From Rhodococcus opacus B4 (GTDB lineage: Bacteria; Actinomycetota; Actinomycetes; Mycobacteriales; Mycobacteriaceae): a stretch of DNA of 64,000 nucleotides. The notes below the pieces were generated by a model that was not told the DNA's origin, did no database searches, and worked only from the letters and a program-made list of their open reading frames with translations. The stretch spans positions 4,960,001 through 5,024,000 of the forward strand of contig NC_012522.1 in NCBI RefSeq assembly GCF_000010805.1. The letters run 5' to 3'. Shown here piece by piece: positions 1 to 8,689 of the stretch. The position numbers were made by a program, and so were the translations under genes. The number at the start of each line of letters is the position of its first letter. Position 1 is the stretch's first letter.

Positions 1-121
1 TCGGCCGGTTCCAGGCCGACACCCGCGGGCTTGTGTCCGTCTGAGAAGCCGGGCTGTAATCGCGGGTGCGCCGTGGCGGGTACCCATTTCGGACCCCGCG
101 AAGTCGGACTATCATCCCGGT

Positions 122-916
122 ATGAAGACGAGGCCGATCAGTAAGCCGACTTACATGATCGAGTCCGTGCACAATGCGCTGCTACTGCTGAACGCAGTCC
201 GCGACCACGGCAGCCTCCGGTTGAAGGATGCCGCCGAGGAGATCGGCGTGGCTGAGTCGACCGCCCACCGGTTGCTGGCCATGCTGATCTACCACGGCTT
301 CGTCGTGCAGGACGAGTCGCGGCGGTACCTCCCGGGGCCGTCGATCGGGGTCGGTCCCACTCATTCGTCCTGGACCCGGACATTCCGCGATGCCAGCCTC
401 GGCCCGATGCGCGAACTTGCCTCTCTGACAGGGGAGACGGTGAATCCCGTCGTACGCACCGGCGTCGAGTCCCGGGTGATCGGAGCCGTGGAATCGGAGA
501 AACTGCTCAGGGTCGGAAACCGCCAGGGGCATGTTCCGCCCGCCCGCACGTCGGCCGGCGGTCGAGTGCTGCTCGCGCAACTCGGCGACAGCGCGCTCGC
601 CGACCTGTATCAGTCGGACCATGCACTGTCGGCCGACCGGCTGACACCGGCAGAGTTCGTCCAGTTGCGAAGGGAATTGCGGGCTGTGGCGGAGAAGGGT
701 TATGCGACAGCCATCGATGCAGTCGAGGTCGGCTTGTCCTCCGTGGCGGTCTGCCTTCGCAACGGTGAAGGCGACGCTCTCGGCGCCCTGGTCGTCGCGT
801 TGCCGACGACCCGCCTCCAGGCCGGAATGGATGCGGGACTCGTTTCCCAGATGCGCAGAGCAGCAAAGCGAATCGAGGATCGTATTCGGGAACTGAGGCC
901 GTCCGACACGATGTGA
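122..916 (+). CDS. IclR-family transcriptional regulator
   Basis: 264 residues, the normal size for the IclR family. The N-terminal winged helix-turn-helix spans about residues 12-65 (LKDAAEEIGVAESTAHRLL is the helix-turn-helix core), followed by the effector-binding domain (about 80-255). Members are dimeric DNA-binding proteins that sense small acids or aromatics. It lies alone, convergent with the thioesterase gene downstream, so its targets cannot be read from position; they may lie left of the window. The ATG follows 121 bases in which I see no gene. Confidence 0.9.
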   Translation: MKTRPISKPTYMIESVHNALLLLNAVRDHGSLRLKDAAEEIGVAESTAHRLLAMLIYHGFVVQDESRRYLPGPSIGVGPTHSSWTRTFRDASLGPMRELASLTGETVNPVVRTGVESRVIGAVESEKLLRVGNRQGHVPPARTSAGGRVLLAQLGDSALADLYQSDHALSADRLTPAEFVQLRRELRAVAEKGYATAIDAVEVGLSSVAVCLRNGEGDALGALVVALPTTRLQAGMDAGLVSQMRRAAKRIEDRIRELRPSDTM

Positions 917-970
917 GTCGGGCGCTGGGCGTCCGCGACGCCGCCCGGGCAAGGCCGACACGCGCTCATC

Positions 971-1024
971 TTTTCGGCTCCCGCACCCGTTCTCGGACCC
1001 TGGAACGAGTGCGGGAACCGAGAA
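971..1024. terminator. Hairpin between convergent genes
   Basis: Arms 971-986 and 1009-1024 pair at 14 of 16 positions around a 22-base loop. It lies between the stop of the IclR gene and the stop of the minus-strand thioesterase gene, as expected for a shared terminator. Confidence 0.5.
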
Positions 1025-1060
1025 GGTGCGCGTCTGTCCCGGACGCGTGGAGGAATCCGC

Positions 1061-1576
1061 TCAGGCGCGGGCGCGGATGCCCATCGCGCCGCAGACGGGT
1101 GCGGGCCAGTCGACGTCGGTGCGGGCGAGTTCCCGGTCGACGGCTTCGGCGACGTCGTCGGCGAAGGGCACGACCCGGCGGCTGGTGAGGTCGACGTGGG
1201 TGGCGGTGACCTCGAGGGTGCTGGCGAGGCGCTCGGTGGTGTCGTCGACGAGGAAGGCCATCGCGTGCACCACCTTGTCGGAGCGTGCGACGAGCCGAGC
1301 GTGCACCGACACCCGGTCGCCGACGTGGACCTCCGCGTAGTAGCGGATGTGGTGCTCCGCGGTGAAGAAGCCCTGGCCACGGGTGGCGCGGTAGTCGTCG
1401 GTGATGCCCATCCGGTCGAACACCTCCGCGATCGCCTGCGCCTCGAGGTCGAAGTAATGGCGGATGTTCATGTGGCCGTTCTCGTCCTCGTAGGCGGACG
1501 GAACGAGCACCGGCCCGCACTCGCGGGGAAGTGCGACCACCTGGAGGTAGGAGGGGATTTCGGCTGGTATCGTCAT
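1061..1576 (-). CDS. Acyl-CoA thioesterase-like hotdog protein
   Basis: 171 residues from an ATG at 1576. A single hotdog fold of the 4-hydroxybenzoyl-CoA/acyl-CoA thioesterase type, with the motif ENGHMNIRHYF near residue 32, resembling the Asp/Asn-Gly-His-Met-Asn signature of YbgC-like thioesterases. Expected to hydrolyse an acyl-CoA to the free acid and CoA in the cytoplasm; substrate unknown. It is divergent from a TetR gene only 45 bp away, which makes it the probable target of that repressor. The reading frame stays open upstream of 1576 on the minus strand, but that part overlaps the TetR gene and has no similarity to the family. Confidence 0.8.
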   Translation of the reverse strand: MTIPAEIPSYLQVVALPRECGPVLVPSAYEDENGHMNIRHYFDLEAQAIAEVFDRMGITDDYRATRGQGFFTAEHHIRYYAEVHVGDRVSVHARLVARSDKVVHAMAFLVDDTTERLASTLEVTATHVDLTSRRVVPFADDVAEAVDRELARTDVDWPAPVCGAMGIRARA

Positions 1577-1587
1577 CGATCCACTAT

Positions 1588-1597
1588 AACGATCGTT
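1588..1597. promoter_or_regulatory. Candidate TetR operator
   Basis: AACGATCGTT, a perfect 10-bp palindrome centred in the 45-bp gap between the divergent thioesterase and TetR genes. Position and symmetry fit a TetR-family operator controlling both; this is inference. Confidence 0.5.
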
Positions 1598-1621
1598 CAC
1601 AGCCGGTGCTAGAATGGCGCG

Positions 1622-2173
1622 GTGGACCGGAACCGGAAGATCCTCGACACTGCCGCAGAGCTGTTCTACGAAAAAGGCTTTCACGGTACGAGTGTCGATG
1701 AACTGGGGTCTCGTGCCGGACTGAGCGGTCCGGCCATCTACCGCCATTTCTCCGGCAAGGACGAGATCCTGGCCACCCTGTTCGACGAGGCGATGGACGA
1801 GTTGATCGGCGCCACCGAACCCGTCCACGACGACGCCGATCTCGATCTCCAGCGGATGATCCGGCACCACGCCCTCTTCGCGGCCCGGCACCGGCATCTC
1901 GTGAATGTCAGCCAGCGTGAGGACCGGTCGCTGGTCGATCCGTGGCGGAAGGCCATCAATCGCCGGCGCAAGCAGTACGTCCAGAGCTGGGAGGCTGCCG
2001 TGGCGCGGTCGATCCCCACGGCGTCGCCGGCAGAGGTGTCCGTGGCCACCCAATCCTGCCTGGGCATGATCTTCTCCATCGCGTACTGGCCCGCGAAGGT
2101 GACCCGCACGGCCGGGCTCGCCGACCACATGGTGCGGATGGCGAGCGAGGGCCTGGACGCGTTCCGCGAATAG
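1622..2173 (+). CDS. TetR-family transcriptional regulator
   Basis: 183 residues starting at a GTG. The N-terminal TetR helix-turn-helix is clear (residues about 5-50, with GFHGTSVDELGSRAGLSG and the IYRHFSGKDEIL recognition segment). The C-terminal ligand domain resembles regulators of fatty-acid or CoA-thioester metabolism. It is divergent from the thioesterase gene with a palindrome between them, so a local repressor is likely. Confidence 0.9.
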   Translation: MDRNRKILDTAAELFYEKGFHGTSVDELGSRAGLSGPAIYRHFSGKDEILATLFDEAMDELIGATEPVHDDADLDLQRMIRHHALFAARHRHLVNVSQREDRSLVDPWRKAINRRRKQYVQSWEAAVARSIPTASPAEVSVATQSCLGMIFSIAYWPAKVTRTAGLADHMVRMASEGLDAFRE

Positions 2174-2175
2174 CG

Positions 2176-2213
2176 CACTGCCCCCGCACCTCGTGACGCG
2201 TGCGGGGGCAGTG
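2176..2213. terminator. Bidirectional terminator hairpin
   Basis: Perfect 14-bp arms (2176-2189 and 2200-2213, CACTGCCCCCGCAC and its complement) with a 10-base loop, just after the TetR stop and just before the stop of the convergent minus-strand gene. Confidence 0.75.
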
Positions 2214-2225
2214 ACACGCGTCGGA

Positions 2226-3242
2226 CTACGTCGCGATGCTGGCGCGGTACGCGTAGGACGACGACCGCGACAGCGCGAACTCGAAGATCCCGTACCCGGT
2301 CTGCCCGTCCCAGTCGAACGTGCAGCACCGGTCGGTCAGGGCCGAGTCGAGAGTCTTCGGCCCCACGGTCCCGTCCAACGGGTAGACGTCGAATTCCTCG
2401 TGGTCGCGGCCACGGACCTTGCCGTGGTGCCCGCCGTAGCCGCCGCCTGCCATGAAGCCGCCGCCGGCCGAGGCGTCCGCGTCGACGCGGTACGTGGCTC
2501 CGGAGGCCGTGGCGATCTCCACCGTGCCGGAGGCGAGGTCGTTGCCCGAGGTGAACACCAGGTCGTGCCGGACGTCGGTGATGTCGTCGAGTCGTCCGTC
2601 GTCGTGCATGACGGCGCCCTCCAGCAGGATCCGTCCGCCCATGCGGTCCTCGACGAGCAGGAATCCGAACGTGCGGTCCGGGAACTGGGCCTGGTACCAG
2701 ATGTGCAGGCCCTGGCCCCCGGACATCGTGCGCACGCCCCGGGAGCGGTCCCGCAGGCCGTACCAGCCGCCGACGTCCGTAGTGGTTCCGTCGAGGGTGA
2801 GAGTGCCTTCGTAGCGACCGGGCTGGAAGAGGTGATCGAACGCGGTGACGTTGCCGTCCGTGTTCTTCACGTCCACCGATCCGAGCCAGTACGGCGCCCG
2901 TGCGCGCCAGAGCAGATCCAGTTCGAGCCCGGTCTTGTTCTCGCCCAGCTGAATTCGCCAGGTCGTGTTGTCCTCCACGGTTTCCCACGTCAACGGTCCG
3001 ACGGAGGCGCCGTCGGTGTCGGAGTGTTCGGTGGAGAAGCGGAGATTACGCTGCTCGGACTCCGTGGTCAGGACGACGAAGCCGTCCACGACGTTCCGCG
3101 GCGGATAGACGCCGGCGCCGAGGATCACCGACGGTGCAGCGACTCCGTCCGGGTGGAGATTGAACATGAACCGGTCGAAGAACTTCTCCGGCATGTCCTC
3201 GGCGGTGTGCGTCACCAGGGCGTCGTGAAATCCGTCGGTCAT
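2226..3242 (-). CDS. Conserved protein, possibly lipocalin/CrtC-like fold
   Basis: 338 residues, rich in beta-forming sequence and aromatic residues, with no signal peptide or membrane segment. It contains a WYGLRDRSRGVR segment (about residue 160) like the Asp-Arg-Ser-Trp-Gly-Val-Arg motif of actinobacterial proteins related to AttH/CrtC two-domain lipocalins. No reaction can be assigned. Its start overlaps the stop of the MFS transporter gene by 4 bases (ATGA), so the two are co-translated; a role in handling the transported substrate is a guess. Confidence 0.6.
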   Translation of the reverse strand: MTDGFHDALVTHTAEDMPEKFFDRFMFNLHPDGVAAPSVILGAGVYPPRNVVDGFVVLTTESEQRNLRFSTEHSDTDGASVGPLTWETVEDNTTWRIQLGENKTGLELDLLWRARAPYWLGSVDVKNTDGNVTAFDHLFQPGRYEGTLTLDGTTTDVGGWYGLRDRSRGVRTMSGGQGLHIWYQAQFPDRTFGFLLVEDRMGGRILLEGAVMHDDGRLDDITDVRHDLVFTSGNDLASGTVEIATASGATYRVDADASAGGGFMAGGGYGGHHGKVRGRDHEEFDVYPLDGTVGPKTLDSALTDRCCTFDWDGQTGYGIFEFALSRSSSYAYRASIAT

Positions 3243-4510
3243 ACGTGCTCCTTCTGTTCTACGGTCACATTGTCGGCGCCGATTTCACGATGGTCCAGCG
3301 TGAAGCGGTAGGAACCCATCATCAGCAGGCACGCGATGGCGACGCCGACCAGGACGATGATCGGAAGCGCGCCGGCACTGTACGAGCCGGTGGCGCCGTA
3401 GACCTGTCCGAGCAGGAAGATGCCGAACGCCGACCCCTGCGCGTACAGGAAGTAGATGAATCCCAGCACCCGGCCGTACGAGTGCTTGGGGAAGTACCGG
3501 CTCACCATGTAGGCGGCGAGGTCGCCCTCGGAACCCAGACCCAGACCGATCAGGGCGGCGCCGGCGAACAGAACTCCCGTCTGCGACGACGTGATCATGA
3601 GGAAGACCCCGACCCCGCACAGGGCGAAGATGACCGAGCCGATGACGGGGGCGTAGAACCGGTCCAGCAGATACCCGACCAGCAGTCGTGCGCCGATCGA
3701 CGCCAGGCTCAGCACCGACAGAATGGAGACGGCGGTGCCCTGGGTGATGCCCTTGTCCGTGGTCATGGGCACGACCTGGGACATCAGGCCGAACGTCGCC
3801 GACGACACGAAGAAGATGGCGACGGACAGCAGCCAGAACTGCCGGTATTTCCTCGCGATGGTGAGCAGCGATTCCCCGGCCATGCGGCCCTGTAGACGCG
3901 CGGCCACGCGCTCGGCCTCGTGTTCGGCGGGCATGCGGGTGACGAAGGCGTAGACGGCGGCCGGGATGACCGTGCACAGGGCGCCGATCACCAGGAACGC
4001 CATCCGCCATCCGCCGATGCCGAGCATCCAGTTGGCCAGATACGGCATCAGCACTCCGCACGAGCCGAGGCCGGCCATGAGGATGCCCAGCGCCATGCCG
4101 CGACGGTCCTGGAACCACGCACTCACCACGGTCGAATGCGCCACCGGGTTCACGGCGCCCGCTCCGGCGCCGATCACGACACAGAGCAGGTAGAAGACGA
4201 GTTGATTGTTCGGCAGCGCGGACATCAGCATCAGGCCGATGCCGAACGCCAGTGACATCGGAACCGACGGGATCTTGGGTCCGTACCGGTCGATGAGGAA
4301 ACCCAGAATGACGATGCTGATGCCCACCAGCACCGTTTCGATGGACAGGCCGTTGCTGATGACGCTTCGTTCCCAGCCGAATTCTGCGGTCATGGGCTTA
4401 CCCAGAATGTTGAACAACACGTTGACGGCGGTCGTGCCGAACAGCAGTGTCACAAAGCCTGTGACGACGTACCACCAGCGGTTCAGATGCCGCGTGGACG
4501 CTGTGCTCAT
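3239..4510 (-). CDS. MFS transporter, monocarboxylate-type
   Basis: 423 residues with about 12 hydrophobic segments in two halves and a loop at about residues 195-215. The loop after segment 2 carries GFLIDRYGPK, an MFS motif A variant; the pattern resembles oxalate/formate and monocarboxylate carriers. Likely imports an organic acid through the inner membrane. It is first in a two-gene unit with the lipocalin-like protein (4-base overlap). Two copies of GGACNGRCCAAA lie about 100 bp upstream. Confidence 0.85.
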   Translation of the reverse strand: MSTASTRHLNRWWYVVTGFVTLLFGTTAVNVLFNILGKPMTAEFGWERSVISNGLSIETVLVGISIVILGFLIDRYGPKIPSVPMSLAFGIGLMLMSALPNNQLVFYLLCVVIGAGAGAVNPVAHSTVVSAWFQDRRGMALGILMAGLGSCGVLMPYLANWMLGIGGWRMAFLVIGALCTVIPAAVYAFVTRMPAEHEAERVAARLQGRMAGESLLTIARKYRQFWLLSVAIFFVSSATFGLMSQVVPMTTDKGITQGTAVSILSVLSLASIGARLLVGYLLDRFYAPVIGSVIFALCGVGVFLMITSSQTGVLFAGAALIGLGLGSEGDLAAYMVSRYFPKHSYGRVLGFIYFLYAQGSAFGIFLLGQVYGATGSYSAGALPIIVLVGVAIACLLMMGSYRFTLDHREIGADNVTVEQKEHV

Positions 4511-4603
4511 GGGAGCTCCTGTCGATCGATGTCGAGGGTCGGACCGTGTACTTGGGCTGCGGGCGAGCCACCGGAGTGGCGCTCGTCACAGCATGAGAGC
4601 ATA

Positions 4604-4634
4604 TGGACTGGCCAAATGTAAAGGACAGACCAAA
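4604..4634. promoter_or_regulatory. Tandem repeat in MFS promoter region
   Basis: GGACTGGCCAAA (4605-4616) and GGACAGACCAAA (4623-4634) are direct repeats 18 bp apart, upstream of the minus-strand MFS gene. A related box, TGGACTGACCA, lies upstream of the LLM gene at 12466-12476. Probably a regulator binding site; the regulator is not known. Confidence 0.4.
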
Positions 4635-4639
4635 CTGCT

Positions 4640-5902
4640 TCAAGCGGTTCCCACAGTCGCTCCCCGCCGAGACCCGAAGTCGAACATCCGGCTCGCGATG
4701 CGACGGAGCTGGAGCTCGTCCGTACCTTCCGTGATGCGGTAGCGGCGGTGGTGGCGGTAGATGTGCTCGAACTGCTTGTGGCGGGTGTATCCGACACCGC
4801 CGTGGATCTGGATCGCGCGGTCGGCGGCCCGGCACGCGAGCTGGTTGCTGCGCAGATTCACCATCGCGACCTTGTCGGTGACGGCCGTTTTCCCGAGCTC
4901 GTCCATCATCGCGGCGGTCTTGTAGATCGTGTTGCGGATCAGTTCGGCGTCGGTCTGCAGTTCCACCAGCTGCCACTGGATGCCCTGGTGCTCGTGCAGG
5001 GGCTTGCCGAAGACGACCCGTTCCTGCGCGTACCGCACGCTCTCGTCGATGCAGTACTGCGCGGCCCCGAGCGACGACGCCGCCTGCCGGATGCGGTTCT
5101 CGTGAACGAACAGCTGGGCGCAGTCGAGTCCGCGGCCGACCTCGCCGACCACGGCACCCGCGGGCACCCGCACGTCGTCGAGATGGACCTCCGAATGGTC
5201 GCTGGGCATGTTGAACGTCCAGTGGTTGAACGGCACCGAGAAGCCGGGGGCGTCCGTCGGCACGAGGAACGCGGTGATCCCGTCCGCCTTGCCCGCCTGC
5301 CCCGACGTGCGTGCGAACACGAGGTCGACCTCGGAACAGTCGACCAGGCTGTTGAAGCGCTTCGCCCCGGTGATCACCCAGTCGTCGCCGTGGCGCCGGG
5401 CCGTCGTCTCCAGGTACGTCGCGTCGCTGCCGTGTCCCGGCTCGGTGAGTCCGAACGCGATCTCGATGTCGCCGCGGATCAGCGGTTCGAGGTACTGCTC
5501 CCGCTGCTCGGGAGTGCCGTATTCGTGCAGCACGAGGGCGAGCGGCAGATTCGCGACCACCGACGCCTCGTCGGAATGAGGGAAGTGCAGGCCCGAGCCC
5601 CTGGTGAGCAGGTGTTCACGGACGACGGCCATCGCGAGGTTGCTGCCGTCGTTCCCGCCGAGGGCCTGCGGCAGCGGGAATCGGAAGAAGCCGGCGGCAT
5701 CGGATCGACGTCGCGCCTCGAGCAGCAAGTCGCGCCATTCCTGCTGGGGGAACCCGTCCCGTTCCCAGTCCGTCCGCGCGTATTCGCGGCGGTGATCGAA
5801 GAACTGCGGATGTTTCGCCTCGAGCGGCACGATCTCACGGTCGATGAACGCGTCGAGGTCGGTAACGAACTGCTGCACGTCGTCGGGAATGGTCCAGTCC
5901 AT
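4640..5902 (-). CDS. Acyl-CoA dehydrogenase
   Basis: 420 residues from ATG at 5902. All three acyl-CoA dehydrogenase regions are present: N-terminal helical part, middle beta domain with FGLTEPGHGSDATYLETTA (FAD/substrate contacts), and C-terminal helices with IQIHGGVGYTRHKQFEHIYR and the ITEGTDELQ segment. Catalyses FAD-linked alpha,beta-dehydrogenation of an acyl-CoA. The N-terminus with FIDREIVPLE resembles the ACAD10/11-like group that often occurs with APH-type kinases, and such a kinase is encoded 1.6 kb away. Divergent from the MaoC gene (150 bp between). Confidence 0.9.
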   Translation of the reverse strand: MDWTIPDDVQQFVTDLDAFIDREIVPLEAKHPQFFDHRREYARTDWERDGFPQQEWRDLLLEARRRSDAAGFFRFPLPQALGGNDGSNLAMAVVREHLLTRGSGLHFPHSDEASVVANLPLALVLHEYGTPEQREQYLEPLIRGDIEIAFGLTEPGHGSDATYLETTARRHGDDWVITGAKRFNSLVDCSEVDLVFARTSGQAGKADGITAFLVPTDAPGFSVPFNHWTFNMPSDHSEVHLDDVRVPAGAVVGEVGRGLDCAQLFVHENRIRQAASSLGAAQYCIDESVRYAQERVVFGKPLHEHQGIQWQLVELQTDAELIRNTIYKTAAMMDELGKTAVTDKVAMVNLRSNQLACRAADRAIQIHGGVGYTRHKQFEHIYRHHRRYRITEGTDELQLRRIASRMFDFGSRRGATVGTA

Positions 5903-6052
5903 GGGGCGTCCTCCGGTTCGGGATCCGATGTCTCGGACGCTAGGGAGCGACGGGGTCCGCGGCCAGGCGATCGTCGCGCCGCACTGTTGATTTCTCCAGT
6001 GCCGGATCTCCGGTCCCTGTCGAGCGGGTGGTCGCCGTGGTTGCATGCGGAC

Positions 6053-6505
6053 ATGCTGAAGCTGAACGGGATCGACGAGTTGATCGCGAGGGTCGGCACC
6101 GACCTCGGCACCACGGACTGGTACGACGTGACCCAGGACCGCATCACGGCGTTCGCGCGCGACACCGAGGACTTCGAGCGAATCCACCTCGATCCCGAGC
6201 GGGGGCGGGAGGCCGGATTCGGCGGCACCATCGCCCACGGGATGTACACGCTGTCGCTCGGGCCGAAGTTTCTCTACGAGATCTTCGAGATGAACGGGCA
6301 CTCGCTTGGCCTCAACTACGGCTTCGATTCGGTGCGGTTCCTGAATCCTGTCCGGGTCGGTTCGCGGATCCGCATGACGGCGCGACTGCAGGATGCGCGG
6401 CCGATCGACGGCGGATACCGGTTCACGATTCGGCAGACCTTCCAGATCGAGGGCTCCGACAAGCCCGCCTGCGTCGCGGACGCGGTCGTGGCCTACTTCC
6501 ACTGA
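6053..6505 (+). CDS. MaoC-family dehydratase (enoyl-CoA hydratase type)
   Basis: 150 residues from ATG at 6053. Single hotdog domain with the hydratase signature DTEDFERIHLDPER (residues about 37-50; catalytic Asp/His pair) and FGGTIAHGMYTLSL. The family hydrates enoyl-CoA esters. It leads a plus-strand pair with the quinone-oxidoreductase-like gene (20 bp gap) and is divergent from an acyl-CoA dehydrogenase, so the two enzymes would act in sequence in a beta-oxidation step. Confidence 0.85.
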   Translation: MLKLNGIDELIARVGTDLGTTDWYDVTQDRITAFARDTEDFERIHLDPERGREAGFGGTIAHGMYTLSLGPKFLYEIFEMNGHSLGLNYGFDSVRFLNPVRVGSRIRMTARLQDARPIDGGYRFTIRQTFQIEGSDKPACVADAVVAYFH

Positions 6506-6525
6506 ACACGAGGAGAGTGACGTCC

Positions 6526-7557
6526 ATGCGCGCAGTCGTCGTCGAGGAACTGACCGGCCCAGAGGCCGCCACCTTGGCAGAAATGCCGGAACCTGTCGGC
6601 GCCCACCCACGCGCGGACGGACAGCGGCTGCTCGTCGACGTGCACGCCGCCGGTCTGTCGTTCATCGACCCGTTGCAGACCTGGGGCAAGTACCAGAACG
6701 GCGTGCCGACACCATACGTATGCGGCAGCGAATTCGCCGGTGTCGTGGTCGAGGCACCGGCCGGCACCGACTTCCGGCCGGGCGACAGGGTCGGGGGAAT
6801 CGTGTGGCACGGAGCGCTCGCCGACCGCGCCCTGGCTCTGCCCGACTACACGGTGAGGCTCCCGGCGACGATGTCGTTCGTGGAAGGTGCTGCGCTGTAC
6901 ATGAATTACTCGACGGCCTGGTACGCACTTCATCGAGCGCAGGTTCAGCCGGGGGAGTACGTCCTCGTCCATGGCGCCGCGGGCGGGGTGGGCACCGCCG
7001 CACTCGACCTCGCCGAGACCTTCGGCGCGAAGGCGATCGCCGTGGTCTCGAACGACGAGAAGGCCGCGGTGGCCCGACGATGCGGTGCACACGCGGTGGT
7101 CCGGTCGGACGGGCCGTGGCTCGACGACGTCCGCGACCTGACCGACGGCCGCGGCGTCCACGTGGTGATCGACCCGGTCGGCGGCGATAGGTTCACCGAC
7201 TCGCTCCGCTCCCTGCGGCAGGGCGGCCGGCTCGTCGTCGTCGGATTCACCGGAGGCTCGATCCCGACGGTGAAGGTCAACCGGCTCCTCCACCGCAACC
7301 TCACCGTCACGGGAATCACCATGGACAACATGGAAACCGAGTATCCGGGCACGCTGCGGATGGTCCGGGACGCCGTCGAGGGACTCGCCGCCGAGGGGCG
7401 GATCCGGCCGTACGTCGGGGCCACGTTCCCGCTCGAGCAGGCGTCGACCGCCCTGCGCGCGCTCGACGACCGCGCCGCGACGGGGAAGGTTGTGGTCGAG
7501 GTGGTGGCGCGCGGGGGCATCACGGCCGAGGAGCCACCGGTGCCCCGAGGACGGTGA
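6526..7557 (+). CDS. NADPH:quinone oxidoreductase-like MDR protein
   Basis: 343 residues from ATG at 6526, preceded by a GAGGAG site. GroES-like N-terminal domain, then a Rossmann domain with VHGAAGGVGTAALDLA (about residue 147). No zinc-ligand cysteines, which places it in the zinc-free quinone-oxidoreductase/enoyl reductase branch of medium-chain dehydrogenases. It could reduce an enone, quinone or enoyl-CoA with NADPH. Its 3' end overlaps the convergent kinase gene by 38 bp. Confidence 0.85.
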   Translation: MRAVVVEELTGPEAATLAEMPEPVGAHPRADGQRLLVDVHAAGLSFIDPLQTWGKYQNGVPTPYVCGSEFAGVVVEAPAGTDFRPGDRVGGIVWHGALADRALALPDYTVRLPATMSFVEGAALYMNYSTAWYALHRAQVQPGEYVLVHGAAGGVGTAALDLAETFGAKAIAVVSNDEKAAVARRCGAHAVVRSDGPWLDDVRDLTDGRGVHVVIDPVGGDRFTDSLRSLRQGGRLVVVGFTGGSIPTVKVNRLLHRNLTVTGITMDNMETEYPGTLRMVRDAVEGLAAEGRIRPYVGATFPLEQASTALRALDDRAATGKVVVEVVARGGITAEEPPVPRGR

Positions 7558-8566
7558 GGCCGCGCTCGATCACCGCGGCGAGGCTGTCGGCGGCGACGAC
7601 CAGGGCCGGGTCCGGATCGGTGCGTTTCCGGTTGCGCTTGACGAAGACCGAGAGGGTCGACGCCGTCTTGTAGTGGCAGTAGGCGAGGAACCAGTCCAGG
7701 TCGGGTACCGGGACGTCACGCTCGGCACGGTAGGCATCCAGGAGTTCACGGCGGGACGGCATCCCGGTGCCGGCCTCGACATCGGCCGCGGGACGGGACC
7801 GCCGGAATCGGTGGACGGGGTCGGTGTGCATCAGCAACCACGCCAGGTCGGTGCGGGGGTCGCCAACCGACCAGATTTCCCAGTCGATGATCGCGGCGAG
7901 GTCTTTGCCGGAGAAGAGCATGTTCGCGAGTCGGTAGTCGCCGTGCAGCAGGGTGGGTGCGACCGGTGCCGGGATCCGTTCCGCGAGGGCGGCATGGAGT
8001 TCGGCGCGCCGGGGTGCGATGTCGTCGTCGACGGTGTCCAGCAGGCGCCGCCAGCGCTCCAGTTCCTCCGGCACCGTGACGACGGGTTCGTCGCCGATTC
8101 CGAGTGCGACGGGATCCAGGTTCTGCATGCGGCCGAGCATCCGGGCGGCCGCCCGGGCGCGGACGGCGATCGCCTCGGGGGCGGGCGGGGAATCGGCGAC
8201 ATCGAGCAGCGGCTCGTAGGACTGTCCGTCGACGAGAGTCATGGCGAAGAGCGGCGGGCGTTCGGCCGTCCCGTCCTCTTCGAAGAGAATCGACGGCACG
8301 CGGACGCCGGGTGCGCCGTCGAGGAGACGGATGATGCGCGCCTGGCGGAGCACATCCCGGTTCCGGACCGGTTCCAGCCCGGGCGGCGCCATCTTGAGGA
8401 CGATGCCGGTGTCGGGCAGGCCCGGTCGCGCCAGAGTGGCTCGGTATGTCAGGCTCGACACCCCACCCGGCAGCGCCGAGGGCGCGGACACGGCGGAGCC
8501 CGGCCATTGGCGACCTGCCGCCTCGGTGGCCCGTGTGGTCAGCGTGTTCACGTCGAATTCCGTCAC
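7520..8566 (-). CDS. APH-type phosphotransferase (ACAD-associated)
   Basis: About 348 residues. Carries the aminoglycoside-phosphotransferase/choline-kinase signature LLHGDYRLANMLF (catalytic Asp) and IIDWEIWSVGDPRTDLAWLL (metal-binding Asp). Family members fused to or beside ACAD10/11-like dehydrogenases phosphorylate hydroxyacyl-CoA esters, which fits the ACAD and MaoC neighbours. I chose the GTG at 8566 because family similarity begins there (TEFDVNTL); an earlier GTG at 8605 would add 13 residues, and neither has a strong ribosome site. The 3' ends of this gene and the MDR gene overlap by 38 bp tail to tail. Confidence 0.8.
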   Translation of the reverse strand: MTEFDVNTLTTRATEAAGRQWPGSAVSAPSALPGGVSSLTYRATLARPGLPDTGIVLKMAPPGLEPVRNRDVLRQARIIRLLDGAPGVRVPSILFEEDGTAERPPLFAMTLVDGQSYEPLLDVADSPPAPEAIAVRARAAARMLGRMQNLDPVALGIGDEPVVTVPEELERWRRLLDTVDDDIAPRRAELHAALAERIPAPVAPTLLHGDYRLANMLFSGKDLAAIIDWEIWSVGDPRTDLAWLLMHTDPVHRFRRSRPAADVEAGTGMPSRRELLDAYRAERDVPVPDLDWFLAYCHYKTASTLSVFVKRNRKRTDPDPALVVAADSLAAVIERGLTVLGAPVAPRP

Positions 8567-8689
8567 GAGTCCACGATCGGGCCCGTATGCCGAGACCGCA
8601 ATCACGGAGGCAATTGCCGCTGAAGAAACCCACAGTGGCCTTCGGTTCGATGCTTCGGCTGCCGCCCGACTGCGTGATAGAGGTTGCCT

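Noticed and set aside
1..121. Possible gene fragment at the left edge
   Set aside because: Open frames exist on both strands but are too short to show any recognisable protein; probably the promoter region of the IclR gene.
4748..6505. Plus-strand frame of about 585 codons running through the acyl-CoA dehydrogenase into MaoC
   Set aside because: Only the last 150 codons (from 6053) resemble a protein; the rest is the antisense of the acyl-CoA dehydrogenase.
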